64,000 bases of DNA from UBA7477 sp045602925 (GTDB taxonomy: Bacteria; Bacillota; Clostridia; Oscillospirales; Ruminococcaceae), in the NCBI GenBank assembly GCA_045602925.1, contig JAZSCN010000033.1:1-64000 (forward strand), given 5' to 3'. This document shows, piece after piece, positions 34,389-43,113 of the stretch; position 1 is the stretch's first letter; every line of letters starts with the position of its first letter. The translations under genes were made by a program, and so were the position numbers. The notes under the pieces are model-generated. The model worked only from the letters and a program-made list of their open reading frames with translations. It was not told where the DNA came from and ran no database searches.

Positions 34389-36332
34389 ATGCCTAAGAAA
34401 CCGTATTACATTACTACGGCGATTGCCTACGCTTCAAAGAAGCCACATATCGGCAACACCTACGAGGTCGTTTTCACCGACGCACTTGCGAGGTATAAGC
34501 GAATGCAGGGCTATGACGTTTTCTTCCTCACAGGTACTGATGAGCATGGTCTTAAAATAGAAGAGCTTGCAAAACAAGAGGGTATTACCCCTAAGGAGCA
34601 TGTAGATAAGGTTACAGATGAAATCAAGGAAATCTGTAAGATTATGAATATATCCTATGACGGTTTTATCAGAACAACTGATGAGCAGCACGAAAAGGTA
34701 GTGCAGAAGATTTTTAATAAGCTCTACGAGAACGGTGATATATATAAGGGCTCTTATGAAGGACTCTATTGTACACCTTGCGAAAGCTTCTGGGCTAATT
34801 CTCAGCTCGTAGACGGCAAGTGCCCGGACTGTGGCAGAGAGGTTACAAAGGCTAACGAGGAAGCATACTTCCTAAAGCTATCTAAGTACCAGAAGTGGCT
34901 CGAGGACTATATCGAGGAGCACCCTGACTTTATCGTTCCCGAAAGCCGTAAGAAGGAAATGCTCAATAACTTTATAAAGCCGGGACTTCAGGATTTGTGC
35001 GTTTCAAGAACAACATTTACTTGGAGTATCCCTGTAACCTTCGACCCTAAGCACGTTATCTATGTGTGGATTGACGCTCTTTCAAACTACATCACAGCTA
35101 TGGGCTATGACCCGGACGGCTCGTCGGAGATGTTTGAAAAGTATTGGCCTTGTGATTGCCACGTTATCGGTAAGGATATTATGAGATTCCATTCTATCTA
35201 TTGGCCGATTATGCTCCACGCTTTAGGACTTCCTATGCCAAAGCAGCTCTTTGGACATAACTGGATTTTGTTCGGTGAGGATAAGATGAGCAAGTCTAAG
35301 GGCAACGTTATCTACGCTAATGACGTTGTTGAGGCGTTTGGCGTCGATGGTGCAAGATACTATCTCTTAAGCGAAATGCCGATTTCTTCCGATGGCTCAA
35401 TTACCTACGAGTCACTTATCGAAAGATATAACACAGACCTCGCAAATACTCTCGGCAACCTCGTAAACAGAACTGTTGCGATGACAAAGAAGTATTTTGG
35501 TGGAAAGATTATGGCAAGTAGCTGTAAGGAAGCTGTCGACGACGAGCTTATCGCAAAGGCGCTCGAAACACCAAAGACAATCGAAAAGCTTATGAACGAG
35601 TACAGAATGGCAGACGCTATGGATGCCGTTATGAGTCTCGCAAGAAGAGCTAATAAGTACATCGACGAAACTGCACCTTGGGTGCTCGCTAAGGATGAAG
35701 CTACTAAGGAAAGACTTGGTACAGTGCTCTATAATCTCCTCGAAACAATCAGATTCTTAGGCGTTGTGCTTACACCGTTTATGCCTGAAACTGCCTCAAA
35801 GATTTTTGAGGAAATCGGTGCAACAAAGACAGATTTAGAGAGCCTGGAAAGCTTTGGCGGTCTTGAGGTCGGCTCAAGCGTAGGCGAGCCTGTACCACTA
35901 TTTGCAAGAATCGACGCTGAAAAGTTTTTAGCTGACGCACTCGCAAAGATGGAAGCAATGAAGGCAAGCGCCGAGGAAGAAAAGCCTGAGGTAGAGCCAC
36001 TCGCTCCGGAGATTTCTATAGACGACTTCTTCAAGTGCGATTTGAGAGTTGCAAAGGTATTAGAGTGCGAGAAGGTTAAGAAGTCTAAGAAGCTTCTCTG
36101 TCTCCAGCTCGACGACGGAATGGGTGGAAGACAGGTGGTTTCCGGTATCGCCCAGTGGTACGAGCCTGCAGACCTTATCGGTAAGAAGGTTGCAATCGTT
36201 GCAAACCTAAAGCCTGTAACACTCTGTGGCGTTGAGTCAAACGGTATGATTTGTGCCGCTGATACAGCCGACGGCGGAGCTAAGGTAATGTTCGTCAGTG
36301 ACGATATTCCTTGTGGTTCAAAGATTCACTAA
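34389..36332 (+). CDS. metG: Methionyl-tRNA synthetase
   Basis: A 647-residue class I synthetase charging tRNA-Met. The HIGH-type motif is PHIGN near residue 20. A zinc site is CTPCESFW...KCPDCG, KMSKS is KMSKSKGN near residue 300, and a C-terminal tRNA-binding EMAP-like domain (ISIDDFFKCDLRVAKVLECE onward) completes it. Length and domains are normal. AGGAGG precedes the ATG. Confidence 0.98.
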   Translation: MPKKPYYITTAIAYASKKPHIGNTYEVVFTDALARYKRMQGYDVFFLTGTDEHGLKIEELAKQEGITPKEHVDKVTDEIKEICKIMNISYDGFIRTTDEQHEKVVQKIFNKLYENGDIYKGSYEGLYCTPCESFWANSQLVDGKCPDCGREVTKANEEAYFLKLSKYQKWLEDYIEEHPDFIVPESRKKEMLNNFIKPGLQDLCVSRTTFTWSIPVTFDPKHVIYVWIDALSNYITAMGYDPDGSSEMFEKYWPCDCHVIGKDIMRFHSIYWPIMLHALGLPMPKQLFGHNWILFGEDKMSKSKGNVIYANDVVEAFGVDGARYYLLSEMPISSDGSITYESLIERYNTDLANTLGNLVNRTVAMTKKYFGGKIMASSCKEAVDDELIAKALETPKTIEKLMNEYRMADAMDAVMSLARRANKYIDETAPWVLAKDEATKERLGTVLYNLLETIRFLGVVLTPFMPETASKIFEEIGATKTDLESLESFGGLEVGSSVGEPVPLFARIDAEKFLADALAKMEAMKASAEEEKPEVEPLAPEISIDDFFKCDLRVAKVLECEKVKKSKKLLCLQLDDGMGGRQVVSGIAQWYEPADLIGKKVAIVANLKPVTLCGVESNGMICAADTADGGAKVMFVSDDIPCGSKIH

Positions 36333-36336
36333 AATT

Positions 36337-36364
36337 ATCGGGCAGGGGATTTTCTCCTGCCCGT
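36337..36364 (+). terminator. Hairpin after metG
   Basis: CGGGCAGG / CCTGCCCG hairpin directly after the metG stop. It has no T-tract and tRNA-Arg follows seven bases later, so it may be a processing or weak termination site. Confidence 0.45.
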
Positions 36365-36370
36365 CAATAT

Positions 36371-36447
36371 GTGCCTGTAGCTCAGTTGGATAGAGCGTCA
36401 GACTCCGACTCTGAAGGCCGCTGGTTCGACTCCAGTCAGGCACACCA
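36371..36447 (+). tRNA. tRNA-Arg (CCG)
   Basis: A full cloverleaf: acceptor GTGCCTG / CAGGCAC, D-arm GCTCAGTTGGATAGAGC, anticodon arm TCAGA-CTCCGAC-TCTGA with anticodon CCG, T-arm with TTCGACT, and encoded CCA end. It reads CGG arginine codons. It lies between metG and trkA and is followed by a strong terminator. Confidence 0.93.
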
Positions 36448-36449
36448 CG

Positions 36450-36481
36450 AAAAAGCCTCGTTGCAAGACGAGGCTTTTTCA
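36450..36481 (+). terminator. Terminator after tRNA-Arg
   Basis: Hairpin AAAAAGCCTCGT / ACGAGGCTTTTT. Confidence 0.85.
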
Positions 36482-36542
36482 ATGATGCTTGCCTTGCGGT
36501 AAATGATGTCGCTTCGCTATCTTTAGTTTGTATAGCCACACC

Positions 36543-36571
36543 TTGACTATTTTCCCGATTTGTGATATAAT
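36543..36571 (+). promoter_or_regulatory. Promoter of trkA-trkH
   Basis: TTGACT, 17 bases, TATAAT, 50 bases before the trkA ATG. Confidence 0.75.
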
Positions 36572-36620
36572 TACCCTTTAGAATAGTACCCCTATACACT
36601 TTTTATGTGAGGAATAATTT

Positions 36621-37979
36621 ATGAAGATTGTTATTATCGGAAGTGGTAAGGTCGGAAGAAATCTCTCGGCACTGCTTGTCAGCGAGGGACACGATGTTAC
36701 CGTTATCGACCAGAACCCCGATTCATTAAAAAGAATACAGGATTCACTGGATGTAATGTGCGTCGAAGGTAACGGCGCAACTACAGCTGTTCAGCTTGAA
36801 GCAGGCGTGAACAAGGCTGAAATTCTTGTCGCAACTACCCCTAACGATGAAACCAATATGCTCTGTTGCCTTATCGCAAAGAAGCTCGGTACTCAAAAAA
36901 CCATCTCAAGAGTAAGAGACCCAGAGTATTATGGACAGATTGACCTTATCAGAGAGGACCTAGGTCTTTCAATGATTATCAATCCGGAAAGAATGGCTGC
37001 AGACGAAATATTCAGAGCCCTCGTGTTCTCGTCAGCATCTAAGGTCGAAGTTTTCGCAAAGGGTAGAATCGAGCTTGTTGAATATACCATCCCCGAGAAT
37101 TCAGTTCTCAGTGGGCTCAACCTTGCACAAATTTATAACAAGACTAACATCCAGCTTCTTATCTGTGCAGTCCAAAGAGGTAACGAAACCTTTATCCCGA
37201 GTGGTCTATTTGAGCTCCAGGAAGGGGATAAAATCAGCGTAGTTTCTACACATAAGGATTTAGAAAAATTCTTTAGAGTCACAGGCTCTTATAAGGAAAA
37301 GATTAAGACTGTTATGATAGTCGGTGGCGGAAAGATTGCCTTCTATCTTGCAAAACAGCTTGTCGCACTCGGAATGAGAGTTAAGATTATAGATAACGAC
37401 ATCGAGCGTTGTACCGAGTTTGTCGAGAATCTTGATAAGGTTACAGTAATCCATGGCGACGGTACCGACCAGGAGCTTCTTATGGAAGAAGGTCTCGCAG
37501 ATGCAGATGCATTTGTAGCCCTTACCGGAATCGATGAGGTCAATATCATCATGGCACTCTATGCTAAGAATAATTCCGAGGCTAAGGCTGTTGCAAAAAT
37601 CAATAGAGAAAGCTATGTCGACCTTACCTCACAGCTCGGGCTCGATACAGTTATTTCTCCAAAGTATATCACAACAAATAACATTATAAGCTATGTCCGT
37701 TCGCTTAATAATGATGCAACTAATAATATCGAAGCCCTCTACCATATCGTCGGCGAAAAGGTCGAGGCTATCGAATTTAAGGTGTCTGAGAAAATTCCTG
37801 ACCTAGTTGATGTTCCTCTTAAGAACCTAAAGCTTAAGAAAAACATCCTTATATGCGCTATCATCAGAAAGAGAAGCGTTATTATCCCAAGTGGTAATGA
37901 CTCAGTTGAGGAAGGCGACTCAGTAGTAGTTGTCTCTAAGGATTATCACTTCTCGGATATCAGGGATATCTTGGAATAA
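36621..37979 (+). CDS. trkA: Trk potassium uptake regulator TrkA
   Basis: A 452-residue peripheral protein with two RCK units. Each has a nucleotide-binding Rossmann domain (IIGSGKVGRNLSALL at residue 4; IVGGGKIAFYLAKQL near 232) and a TrkA-C domain. It gates the TrkH channel in answer to NAD(H) or ATP/ADP. The trkH gene follows 15 bases downstream, so a single K+ uptake operon. Confidence 0.96.
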   Translation: MKIVIIGSGKVGRNLSALLVSEGHDVTVIDQNPDSLKRIQDSLDVMCVEGNGATTAVQLEAGVNKAEILVATTPNDETNMLCCLIAKKLGTQKTISRVRDPEYYGQIDLIREDLGLSMIINPERMAADEIFRALVFSSASKVEVFAKGRIELVEYTIPENSVLSGLNLAQIYNKTNIQLLICAVQRGNETFIPSGLFELQEGDKISVVSTHKDLEKFFRVTGSYKEKIKTVMIVGGGKIAFYLAKQLVALGMRVKIIDNDIERCTEFVENLDKVTVIHGDGTDQELLMEEGLADADAFVALTGIDEVNIIMALYAKNNSEAKAVAKINRESYVDLTSQLGLDTVISPKYITTNNIISYVRSLNNDATNNIEALYHIVGEKVEAIEFKVSEKIPDLVDVPLKNLKLKKNILICAIIRKRSVIIPSGNDSVEEGDSVVVVSKDYHFSDIRDILE

Positions 37980-37994
37980 CGGAGCTGTAGTATT

Positions 37995-39443
37995 ATGAAT
38001 AAATCAATCGTAGTCCATTATCTTTCGAAGGCGATGCTCATAGGCTCGGCACTGTTTTTACTACCGGCACTCGTCAGCCTTTATTATTCCGAAACTGATA
38101 CTGCACTTACCTTTTTGTTTGTCGCAGTCTGTGTCGGACTTGTATCGCTTCCGTTTACAATTTTAAAGCCTAAGAATAAGCAGATGTACGCAAGAGAAGG
38201 ACTTGTAATAGTTGCACTTTTGTGGGTGATTTATCCAATAGCAGGTGCGCTACCATTCTTCGTAAGTGGCGAAATTCCATCACTTGCAGATGCTATCTTC
38301 GAAAGCATCTCAGGCTTTACAACAACAGGTGCAACAATCCTCACGAACGTCGAGGGCCTCTCAAGAGGTATGTTGTTCTTCAGAAGCTTTACCCACTGGG
38401 TAGGTGGTATGGGAGTACTTGTACTGTTTATCGCAATTATGCCTTCATCATCGGATGCTATACATCTTATGAGAGCAGAATGTGCAGGCCCGCAGGTCGG
38501 AAAGATTGTTCCTAAGGGAAAGAACACTGCAGTTTATCTGTATATAATCTATACCGTGCTTACAGGCCTTACTGTTGTATTTCTCTTGCTGGGCGATATG
38601 CCGCTTTTTGATAGCGTCTGTCATGCAATGGGTGCTGCCGGAACCGGTGGCTTTAGTATCAAGAACGCAGGCATCGGTTTCTATAATTCAGCATATATCG
38701 AAGCCGTTTTGACAGTGTCAATGTTCCTCTTCGGCGTAAACTTCTCACTATACTTCTTTATGGTTATAAGACGCTTTAAGGAAGTAGCAAAGAACACAGA
38801 GCTTAAGGTATATATAGGAGTAATCGCAGTCGCAACTGCACTCATTATGATTAATATCTATCCTATATATGATTCAATCGCAGGAAGCTTCAGATACGCT
38901 GCCTTCCAGGTTGTCGCAATTATGACTTCGACAGGATACGGAACTGCCGACTTCTGCTTGTGGCCGATGTTCTCGCAGATGATAATTATTATACTTATGT
39001 TTGTCGGTGCTTGCGCAGGCTCAACAGGTGGTGGCTTTAAGGTACAGCGTTTTATCATAATGGGCAAAAGTGCAAAGAAATACTTAAAGAAGCTGGTGCA
39101 TCCTAAGTCTGTAAATATTGTAAAATCTGACGATAAAACAATGGATATCGAAACAGTCCACGGAGTGCATAACTATCTCATAATTTATCTCGCACTTATA
39201 CTCGTGTCACTTTTCTTGCTCGCTTTGAATAACAAGGCGTTCGATACAACCTTCTCGTCGGTCGTGACCTGTATAAACAATATAGGTCCGGGACTTAACG
39301 AGGTCGGCCCAACTTCAAACTTCTCCAGCTACTCGGATTTCTCAAAATATGTGCTGTCGTTTGATATGTTGCTCGGAAGACTCGAATGTCTGCCACTTAT
39401 AATTCTTATCTCTCCTTCGATTTGGAGAAGAAAGAGCTTCTAA
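37995..39443 (+). CDS. trkH: Trk potassium transporter membrane subunit TrkH
   Basis: A 482-residue integral membrane protein with ten or so helices and the four selectivity-filter loops, for example SISGFTTTGATIL, GAAGTGGFS, IMTSTGYGTADF and CINNIGPGLNEVGP. It imports K+ with TrkA. Ends at a strong terminator. Confidence 0.96.
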   Translation: MNKSIVVHYLSKAMLIGSALFLLPALVSLYYSETDTALTFLFVAVCVGLVSLPFTILKPKNKQMYAREGLVIVALLWVIYPIAGALPFFVSGEIPSLADAIFESISGFTTTGATILTNVEGLSRGMLFFRSFTHWVGGMGVLVLFIAIMPSSSDAIHLMRAECAGPQVGKIVPKGKNTAVYLYIIYTVLTGLTVVFLLLGDMPLFDSVCHAMGAAGTGGFSIKNAGIGFYNSAYIEAVLTVSMFLFGVNFSLYFFMVIRRFKEVAKNTELKVYIGVIAVATALIMINIYPIYDSIAGSFRYAAFQVVAIMTSTGYGTADFCLWPMFSQMIIIILMFVGACAGSTGGGFKVQRFIIMGKSAKKYLKKLVHPKSVNIVKSDDKTMDIETVHGVHNYLIIYLALILVSLFLLALNNKAFDTTFSSVVTCINNIGPGLNEVGPTSNFSSYSDFSKYVLSFDMLLGRLECLPLIILISPSIWRRKSF

Positions 39444-39450
39444 ACAGCCT

Positions 39451-39478
39451 AAGCCCCCTTTTTAAGGGGGCTTTTTTA
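39451..39478 (+). terminator. Terminator of trkA-trkH
   Basis: Hairpin AAGCCCCC / GGGGGCTT with a T-rich loop and a run of T. Confidence 0.85.
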
Positions 39479-39603
39479 TGCGTGCCAGAACACTTTTGCC
39501 GGACTTGTGCATGGACTTTCTCGTTTGTGGGTAGAAAAAAAGGTTGTGTTAGCTGCAAATCTCACTTTTTTATTTGTTTTTTGATTTATATTTCTTTTTA
39601 TAG

Positions 39604-39632
39604 TTGAAAATATAAAAGCTTTGTGTTATAAT
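39604..39632 (+). promoter_or_regulatory. Promoter of the sugar isomerase gene
   Basis: TTGAAA, 17 bases, TATAAT; the ATG follows 33 bases on. Confidence 0.75.
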
Positions 39633-39664
39633 GAGTGTATATTATGAGAAAAGAGGTTTTATAT

Positions 39665-41155
39665 ATGAACATTATCGGCAATATCCCAACCGAAAAAATC
39701 GGTCTCGTTGCTGTAAGCCGTGACTGCTTCCCAATGAGTCTTTCCGAAAATCGTAGAAAGCTCGTTGCTGGTGCATATAAGGCTAAGTACGGCGACAATC
39801 TTTATGAATGTCCAATCTGTATCGAAAACGAAAAGGATATGCAGAAGGCACTCGCAGACGTTAATGCTAACGGCTGTAACGCTCTCGTTGTATATCTCGG
39901 AAACTTCGGTCCAGAAACTCCTGAAACATTGCTCGTTAAGTACTTTGACGGCCCAGCAATGATGGTAGCTGCTGCTGAAACATCATCCAGCGATATGCTC
40001 GACGGCAGAGGCGACGCTTACTGTGGTATGCTCAACGCAAGCTACAACCTAAAGCTTAGAAATCTTAAGGCTTATATCCCTGAGTACCCAGTTGGTACTG
40101 CTGAGGAATGCGCAGATATGATTGCTGAATTTGCACCAATCGCAAGAGCAATTATCGCTGTTAGAAATCTTAAGATTATCTCATTCGGCCCACGTCCACA
40201 GGACTTCCTCGCTTGTAACGCTCCTATCAAGCAGCTTTACAACCTCGGCGTTGAAATTGAAGAAAACTCTGAGCTCGACCTCTTCGAGGCTTATAACAAC
40301 CACAAGGGTGACGGAAGAATCCCTGCAGTTGTTGCTGAAATGGAAGCTGAACTTGGTGCCGGCAACAAGAAGCCAGAAGTTTTAGAGAAGCTTGCTCAGT
40401 ACGAGCTTACACTTCTTGACTGGGTTGAAGGCCATAAGGGTAGCCGTGAGTATGTTGCAATCGCTGGTAAGTGCTGGCCTGCATTCCAGACACAGTTCGG
40501 CTTTGTTCCTTGCTACGTAAACTCACGTCTTACAGCTAAGGGCATCCCTGTTTCTTGCGAAGTTGACATCTACGGCGCACTCAGCGAGTACATCGGTACT
40601 GTTATCAGCAAGGACGCTGTAACTCTCCTCGACATCAACAACTCTGTTCCTGCAGATATGTACGAGGCTAACATCAAGGGTACATATGACTACACTCTCA
40701 AGGATACATTCATGGGCTTCCACTGTGGTAATACACCAATCTGCAAGCTCTCCTTCGGTGAGATGAGATATCAGAAGATTATGGCTAGAAGCCTCCCACA
40801 GGAAGTTACTAACGGTACTCTCGAAGGCGACATTAAGCCAGGCGATATCACATTCTACAGACTCCAGAGCACATCTGACGCTAAGCTCAGAGCTTACGTT
40901 GCTCAGGGTGAGGTTCTCCCTGTTGCTACATGCTCATTCGGTGCAATCGGCGTGTTCGCTATCTCTGAGATGGGCAGATTCTATCGCCACGTTCTCGTTG
41001 AAAAGAACTACCCACACCACGGTGCTGTAGTATTCGGTCACTACGGAAAGACTCTCTACGAAATCTTTAAGTACCTCGGTGTTGCAATCGACGAAATTGA
41101 TTACAATCATCCAAAGGGCGACCGTTACCCAACAGAAAACCCATTTATGATGTAA
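39665..41155 (+). CDS. L-fucose/L-arabinose isomerase family protein
   Basis: A 496-residue cytoplasmic protein of the FucI/AraA fold, which interconverts aldose and ketose with Mn2+. Visible are the N-terminal domain pattern (KIGLVAVSRDCFPMSLSENRR), the middle SFGPRPQDFLACNAP segment, and C-terminal metal-site candidates (CEVDIYG, FHCGNTP, HHGAVVFGHYGKTLYEI). The true substrate is unknown, as many members are uncharacterised. The frame opens at 39635, but ATG 39665 fits the ribosome site and family start. Codon use (GCT, CTC, AAG) suggests high expression. No other sugar pathway genes are adjacent. Confidence 0.85.
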   Translation: MNIIGNIPTEKIGLVAVSRDCFPMSLSENRRKLVAGAYKAKYGDNLYECPICIENEKDMQKALADVNANGCNALVVYLGNFGPETPETLLVKYFDGPAMMVAAAETSSSDMLDGRGDAYCGMLNASYNLKLRNLKAYIPEYPVGTAEECADMIAEFAPIARAIIAVRNLKIISFGPRPQDFLACNAPIKQLYNLGVEIEENSELDLFEAYNNHKGDGRIPAVVAEMEAELGAGNKKPEVLEKLAQYELTLLDWVEGHKGSREYVAIAGKCWPAFQTQFGFVPCYVNSRLTAKGIPVSCEVDIYGALSEYIGTVISKDAVTLLDINNSVPADMYEANIKGTYDYTLKDTFMGFHCGNTPICKLSFGEMRYQKIMARSLPQEVTNGTLEGDIKPGDITFYRLQSTSDAKLRAYVAQGEVLPVATCSFGAIGVFAISEMGRFYRHVLVEKNYPHHGAVVFGHYGKTLYEIFKYLGVAIDEIDYNHPKGDRYPTENPFMM

Positions 41156-41173
41156 TAAAAGCAACATAATATA

Positions 41174-41208
41174 AAAAATCTCCTCTTGTCTTCCAAGGGG
41201 AGATTTTT
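41174..41208 (+). terminator. Terminator of the isomerase gene
   Basis: Hairpin AAATCTCCTCTTG / CAAGGGGAGATTT with T-tail. Confidence 0.8.
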
Positions 41209-41219
41209 CTGCACACAAA

Positions 41220-41247
41220 AACCCCTGCGACCGAAATCGCAGGGGTA
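41220..41247 (-). terminator. Terminator of cobU-pilT
   Basis: Minus-strand hairpin ACCCCTGCGA / TCGCAGGGGT followed by TTTT. Confidence 0.8.
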
Positions 41248-41259
41248 AATTGCTTGTAA

Positions 41260-42342
41260 TTACATATCGAATCCAGGAACAGCAGCAACAGCACCGATAG
41301 TTTCTTCAAGTCCCGGTCTGTTAGGTGAGTACTCAAGCGCATCTGCACGAGAAATCTTTCCTGTCTGGAACAGACGCTTTAAGCTGTCGTTCATCAGGCA
41401 CATTCCTGAAGCAGAGTTTGACATGATAGAAGGAAGCTGATGTCCCTTTTCTGTACGAATCATGTTAGCAACAGCGTCGTTACCAAGGAGAATTTCCAGA
41501 GCAGCAACTCTGCCCTTGCCATCTCTTGTAGGAACAAGAATCTGGGAAATAACAGCCTTGAGAAGCTGTGAAAGCTGTGAACGTACCTGACCCTGAGAGT
41601 TGGTAGGGAATACGTCGATGATTCTGTCGATAGTCTGTGGAGCATTTGTTGTGTGGAGAGAAGCGATAACAAGGTGACCTGTTTCAGCAGCTGTAATAGC
41701 AAGTGAGATAGTCTCAAAGTCTCTCATTTCTCCGATGAGGATAACGTCTGGGTCTTCACGAAGTGCACTTCTTAATGCACCATCAAATGTAGCAACGTCT
41801 TCGCCAATTTCTCTCTGGTGAATTGTAGCCATACCGGATGAATATCTGTATTCGATTGGGTCTTCAATTGTGAGAATGTGGCATGGACGAGTCTTGTTGA
41901 TGTGGTTAACCATAGCAGCCATTGTTGTGGACTTACCGGAACCTGTAGCACCTGTGATAAGTACAAGGCCCTTCTGAAGTGTACAAAGGTCAGTAAGAAT
42001 CTTTGTAGGAAGTCCGAGCTCGCCGAAGGAAGGAACCTTCGAGTTGAGAAGACGGATAGAAGCCGCAATCTTACCACTCTGGTGGAATACGTTAACTCTC
42101 TGTCTTGAGCCGTCAGAGGTCTCAAAAGAGAAGTCGATGTCTTCGCCTGCACCAAGACGCTTTTCCTGGTCAGCAGAAAGCATAGAAAGAATAGTTCTGT
42201 TAACTACTTCGTCCTCAATATCTTCGAGTCTTTCAAGCTTGCCGTTAATTCTAAAAACAGTAGGTGCACCAACTGTAAGGTGAATATCTGATGCCTTCTG
42301 TTCTCTTGCAAAATAAATAAGGTCTTCAACTGTAAATGACAT
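41260..42342 (-). CDS. pilT: Type IV pilus retraction ATPase PilT
   Basis: A 360-residue secretion ATPase. Walker A is GATGSGKSTT, the Asp box HILTIEDPIEY, Walker B VILIGEMRD, and the His box ETGHLVIASLHT. The N-terminal PAS-like part (QKASDIHLTVGAPTVFRINGKL) is typical of PilT. PilT powers pilus retraction for twitching, adhesion or DNA uptake. No pilin or PilB, C, M-O genes are in the window. It follows a cobU-like gene by 16 bases. Confidence 0.94.
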   Translation of the reverse strand: MSFTVEDLIYFAREQKASDIHLTVGAPTVFRINGKLERLEDIEDEVVNRTILSMLSADQEKRLGAGEDIDFSFETSDGSRQRVNVFHQSGKIAASIRLLNSKVPSFGELGLPTKILTDLCTLQKGLVLITGATGSGKSTTMAAMVNHINKTRPCHILTIEDPIEYRYSSGMATIHQREIGEDVATFDGALRSALREDPDVILIGEMRDFETISLAITAAETGHLVIASLHTTNAPQTIDRIIDVFPTNSQGQVRSQLSQLLKAVISQILVPTRDGKGRVAALEILLGNDAVANMIRTEKGHQLPSIMSNSASGMCLMNDSLKRLFQTGKISRADALEYSPNRPGLEETIGAVAAVPGFDM

Positions 42343-42358
42343 GGTTTTTCCTCCTCAA

Positions 42359-42904
42359 TTATCTGATTTTAAACTGTATACCACTTGTCGAGAGGTATAC
42401 CTCGTTAGCGAGATTTGCAATTCTCTGGTTAACAGTACCAACGATTTCTCTTAAGAGTGCCTGGTATGGGTCAGTAGGTGAAACAGAGAAGCCGGTCTCA
42501 ACAGTAATAATAACCATATCACCCTTGAGCTTTTCAACATCGTGCATCATTCCCTGAACATCAGCGATTATCTTAGCCTCAAGGTTCTTCTTCTGCTCGT
42601 ATGTAACAGAGCTTAAATCTTCGCCAAGCTCCTTAGCTATCATCTTTCTTGTGTAAGAAACAATTCCGTCAAAAATAAAGAACTTGTGGTCTTTTATAAG
42701 CTCACAGGGATTGTCAACATCATCAAGGATGTCCCACATAATCTCGTTCTTTGTGTTGTTAAATTCGATTCTGCGTTTTATGTCCTCAGACAGAGTTTTT
42801 CCTGTGTGAATGTAAAGAACGTTGTCACAGGTCGCGAAGTAGTTGATAGCCCATCTGGTCTTACCACTTGCAGCACCGCCTGTTACTACTGTGATAGTTG
42901 ACAT
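42359..42904 (-). CDS. cobU: CobU-like adenosylcobinamide kinase/guanylyltransferase family protein
   Basis: A 181-residue P-loop protein. Walker A is VVTGGAASGKTRWA, and the C-terminal block VNQRIANLANEVYLSTSGIQFKIR-type end is diagnostic of CobU. However, the guanylyl-accepting His (in RIxxHxxxRP of CobU) is replaced: here RIEFNNTKNEIMW. It may therefore retain only NTP binding or have another job. It shares a promoter with pilT; no other cobamide genes are near. Confidence 0.75.
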   Translation of the reverse strand: MSTITVVTGGAASGKTRWAINYFATCDNVLYIHTGKTLSEDIKRRIEFNNTKNEIMWDILDDVDNPCELIKDHKFFIFDGIVSYTRKMIAKELGEDLSSVTYEQKKNLEAKIIADVQGMMHDVEKLKGDMVIITVETGFSVSPTDPYQALLREIVGTVNQRIANLANEVYLSTSGIQFKIR

Positions 42905-42923
42905 ACGTATCCCCCTTTTAATA

Positions 42924-42969
42924 ATAAGTATTATATATTAACTATAATACTTATCATTTCATTTGTCAA
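42924..42969 (-). promoter_or_regulatory. Promoter of cobU-pilT with palindromic operator
   Basis: Minus-strand TTGACA (42969-42964), 17 bases, TATAGT (42946-42941). The -10 lies inside a perfect inverted repeat, ATAAGTATTATA (42924-42935) and TATAATACTTAT (42943-42954), with a seven-base centre. A repressor bound there would block the promoter. The regulator is unknown. Confidence 0.65.
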
Positions 42970-43071
42970 GGCGTATTCAAAACGCCATTACAACTTTGGC
43001 ATAAGTGACAAATAATTAACAGCCTTTTTGGGCATTTTAGCAAGCGTATAAAATTATTCGCACAGAACAAG

Positions 43072-43105
43072 AATTCCCTTGACCTCATAAGAAGCCAAGG
43101 GAATT
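43072..43105. terminator. Hairpin after the phage cassette
   Basis: AATTCCCTTG / CAAGGGAATT with a 14-base loop, just after the last cassette gene. The T-rich side is on the plus strand; on the minus strand (the cassette direction) the tail is CTTGTTC, so efficiency is uncertain. Confidence 0.5.
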
Positions 43106-43113
43106 TAATTTTG

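Noticed and set aside
36337..36364. T-box or riboswitch at metG/tRNA-Arg junction
   Set aside because: Only a simple hairpin after the metG stop; no conserved T-box bulge sequence.
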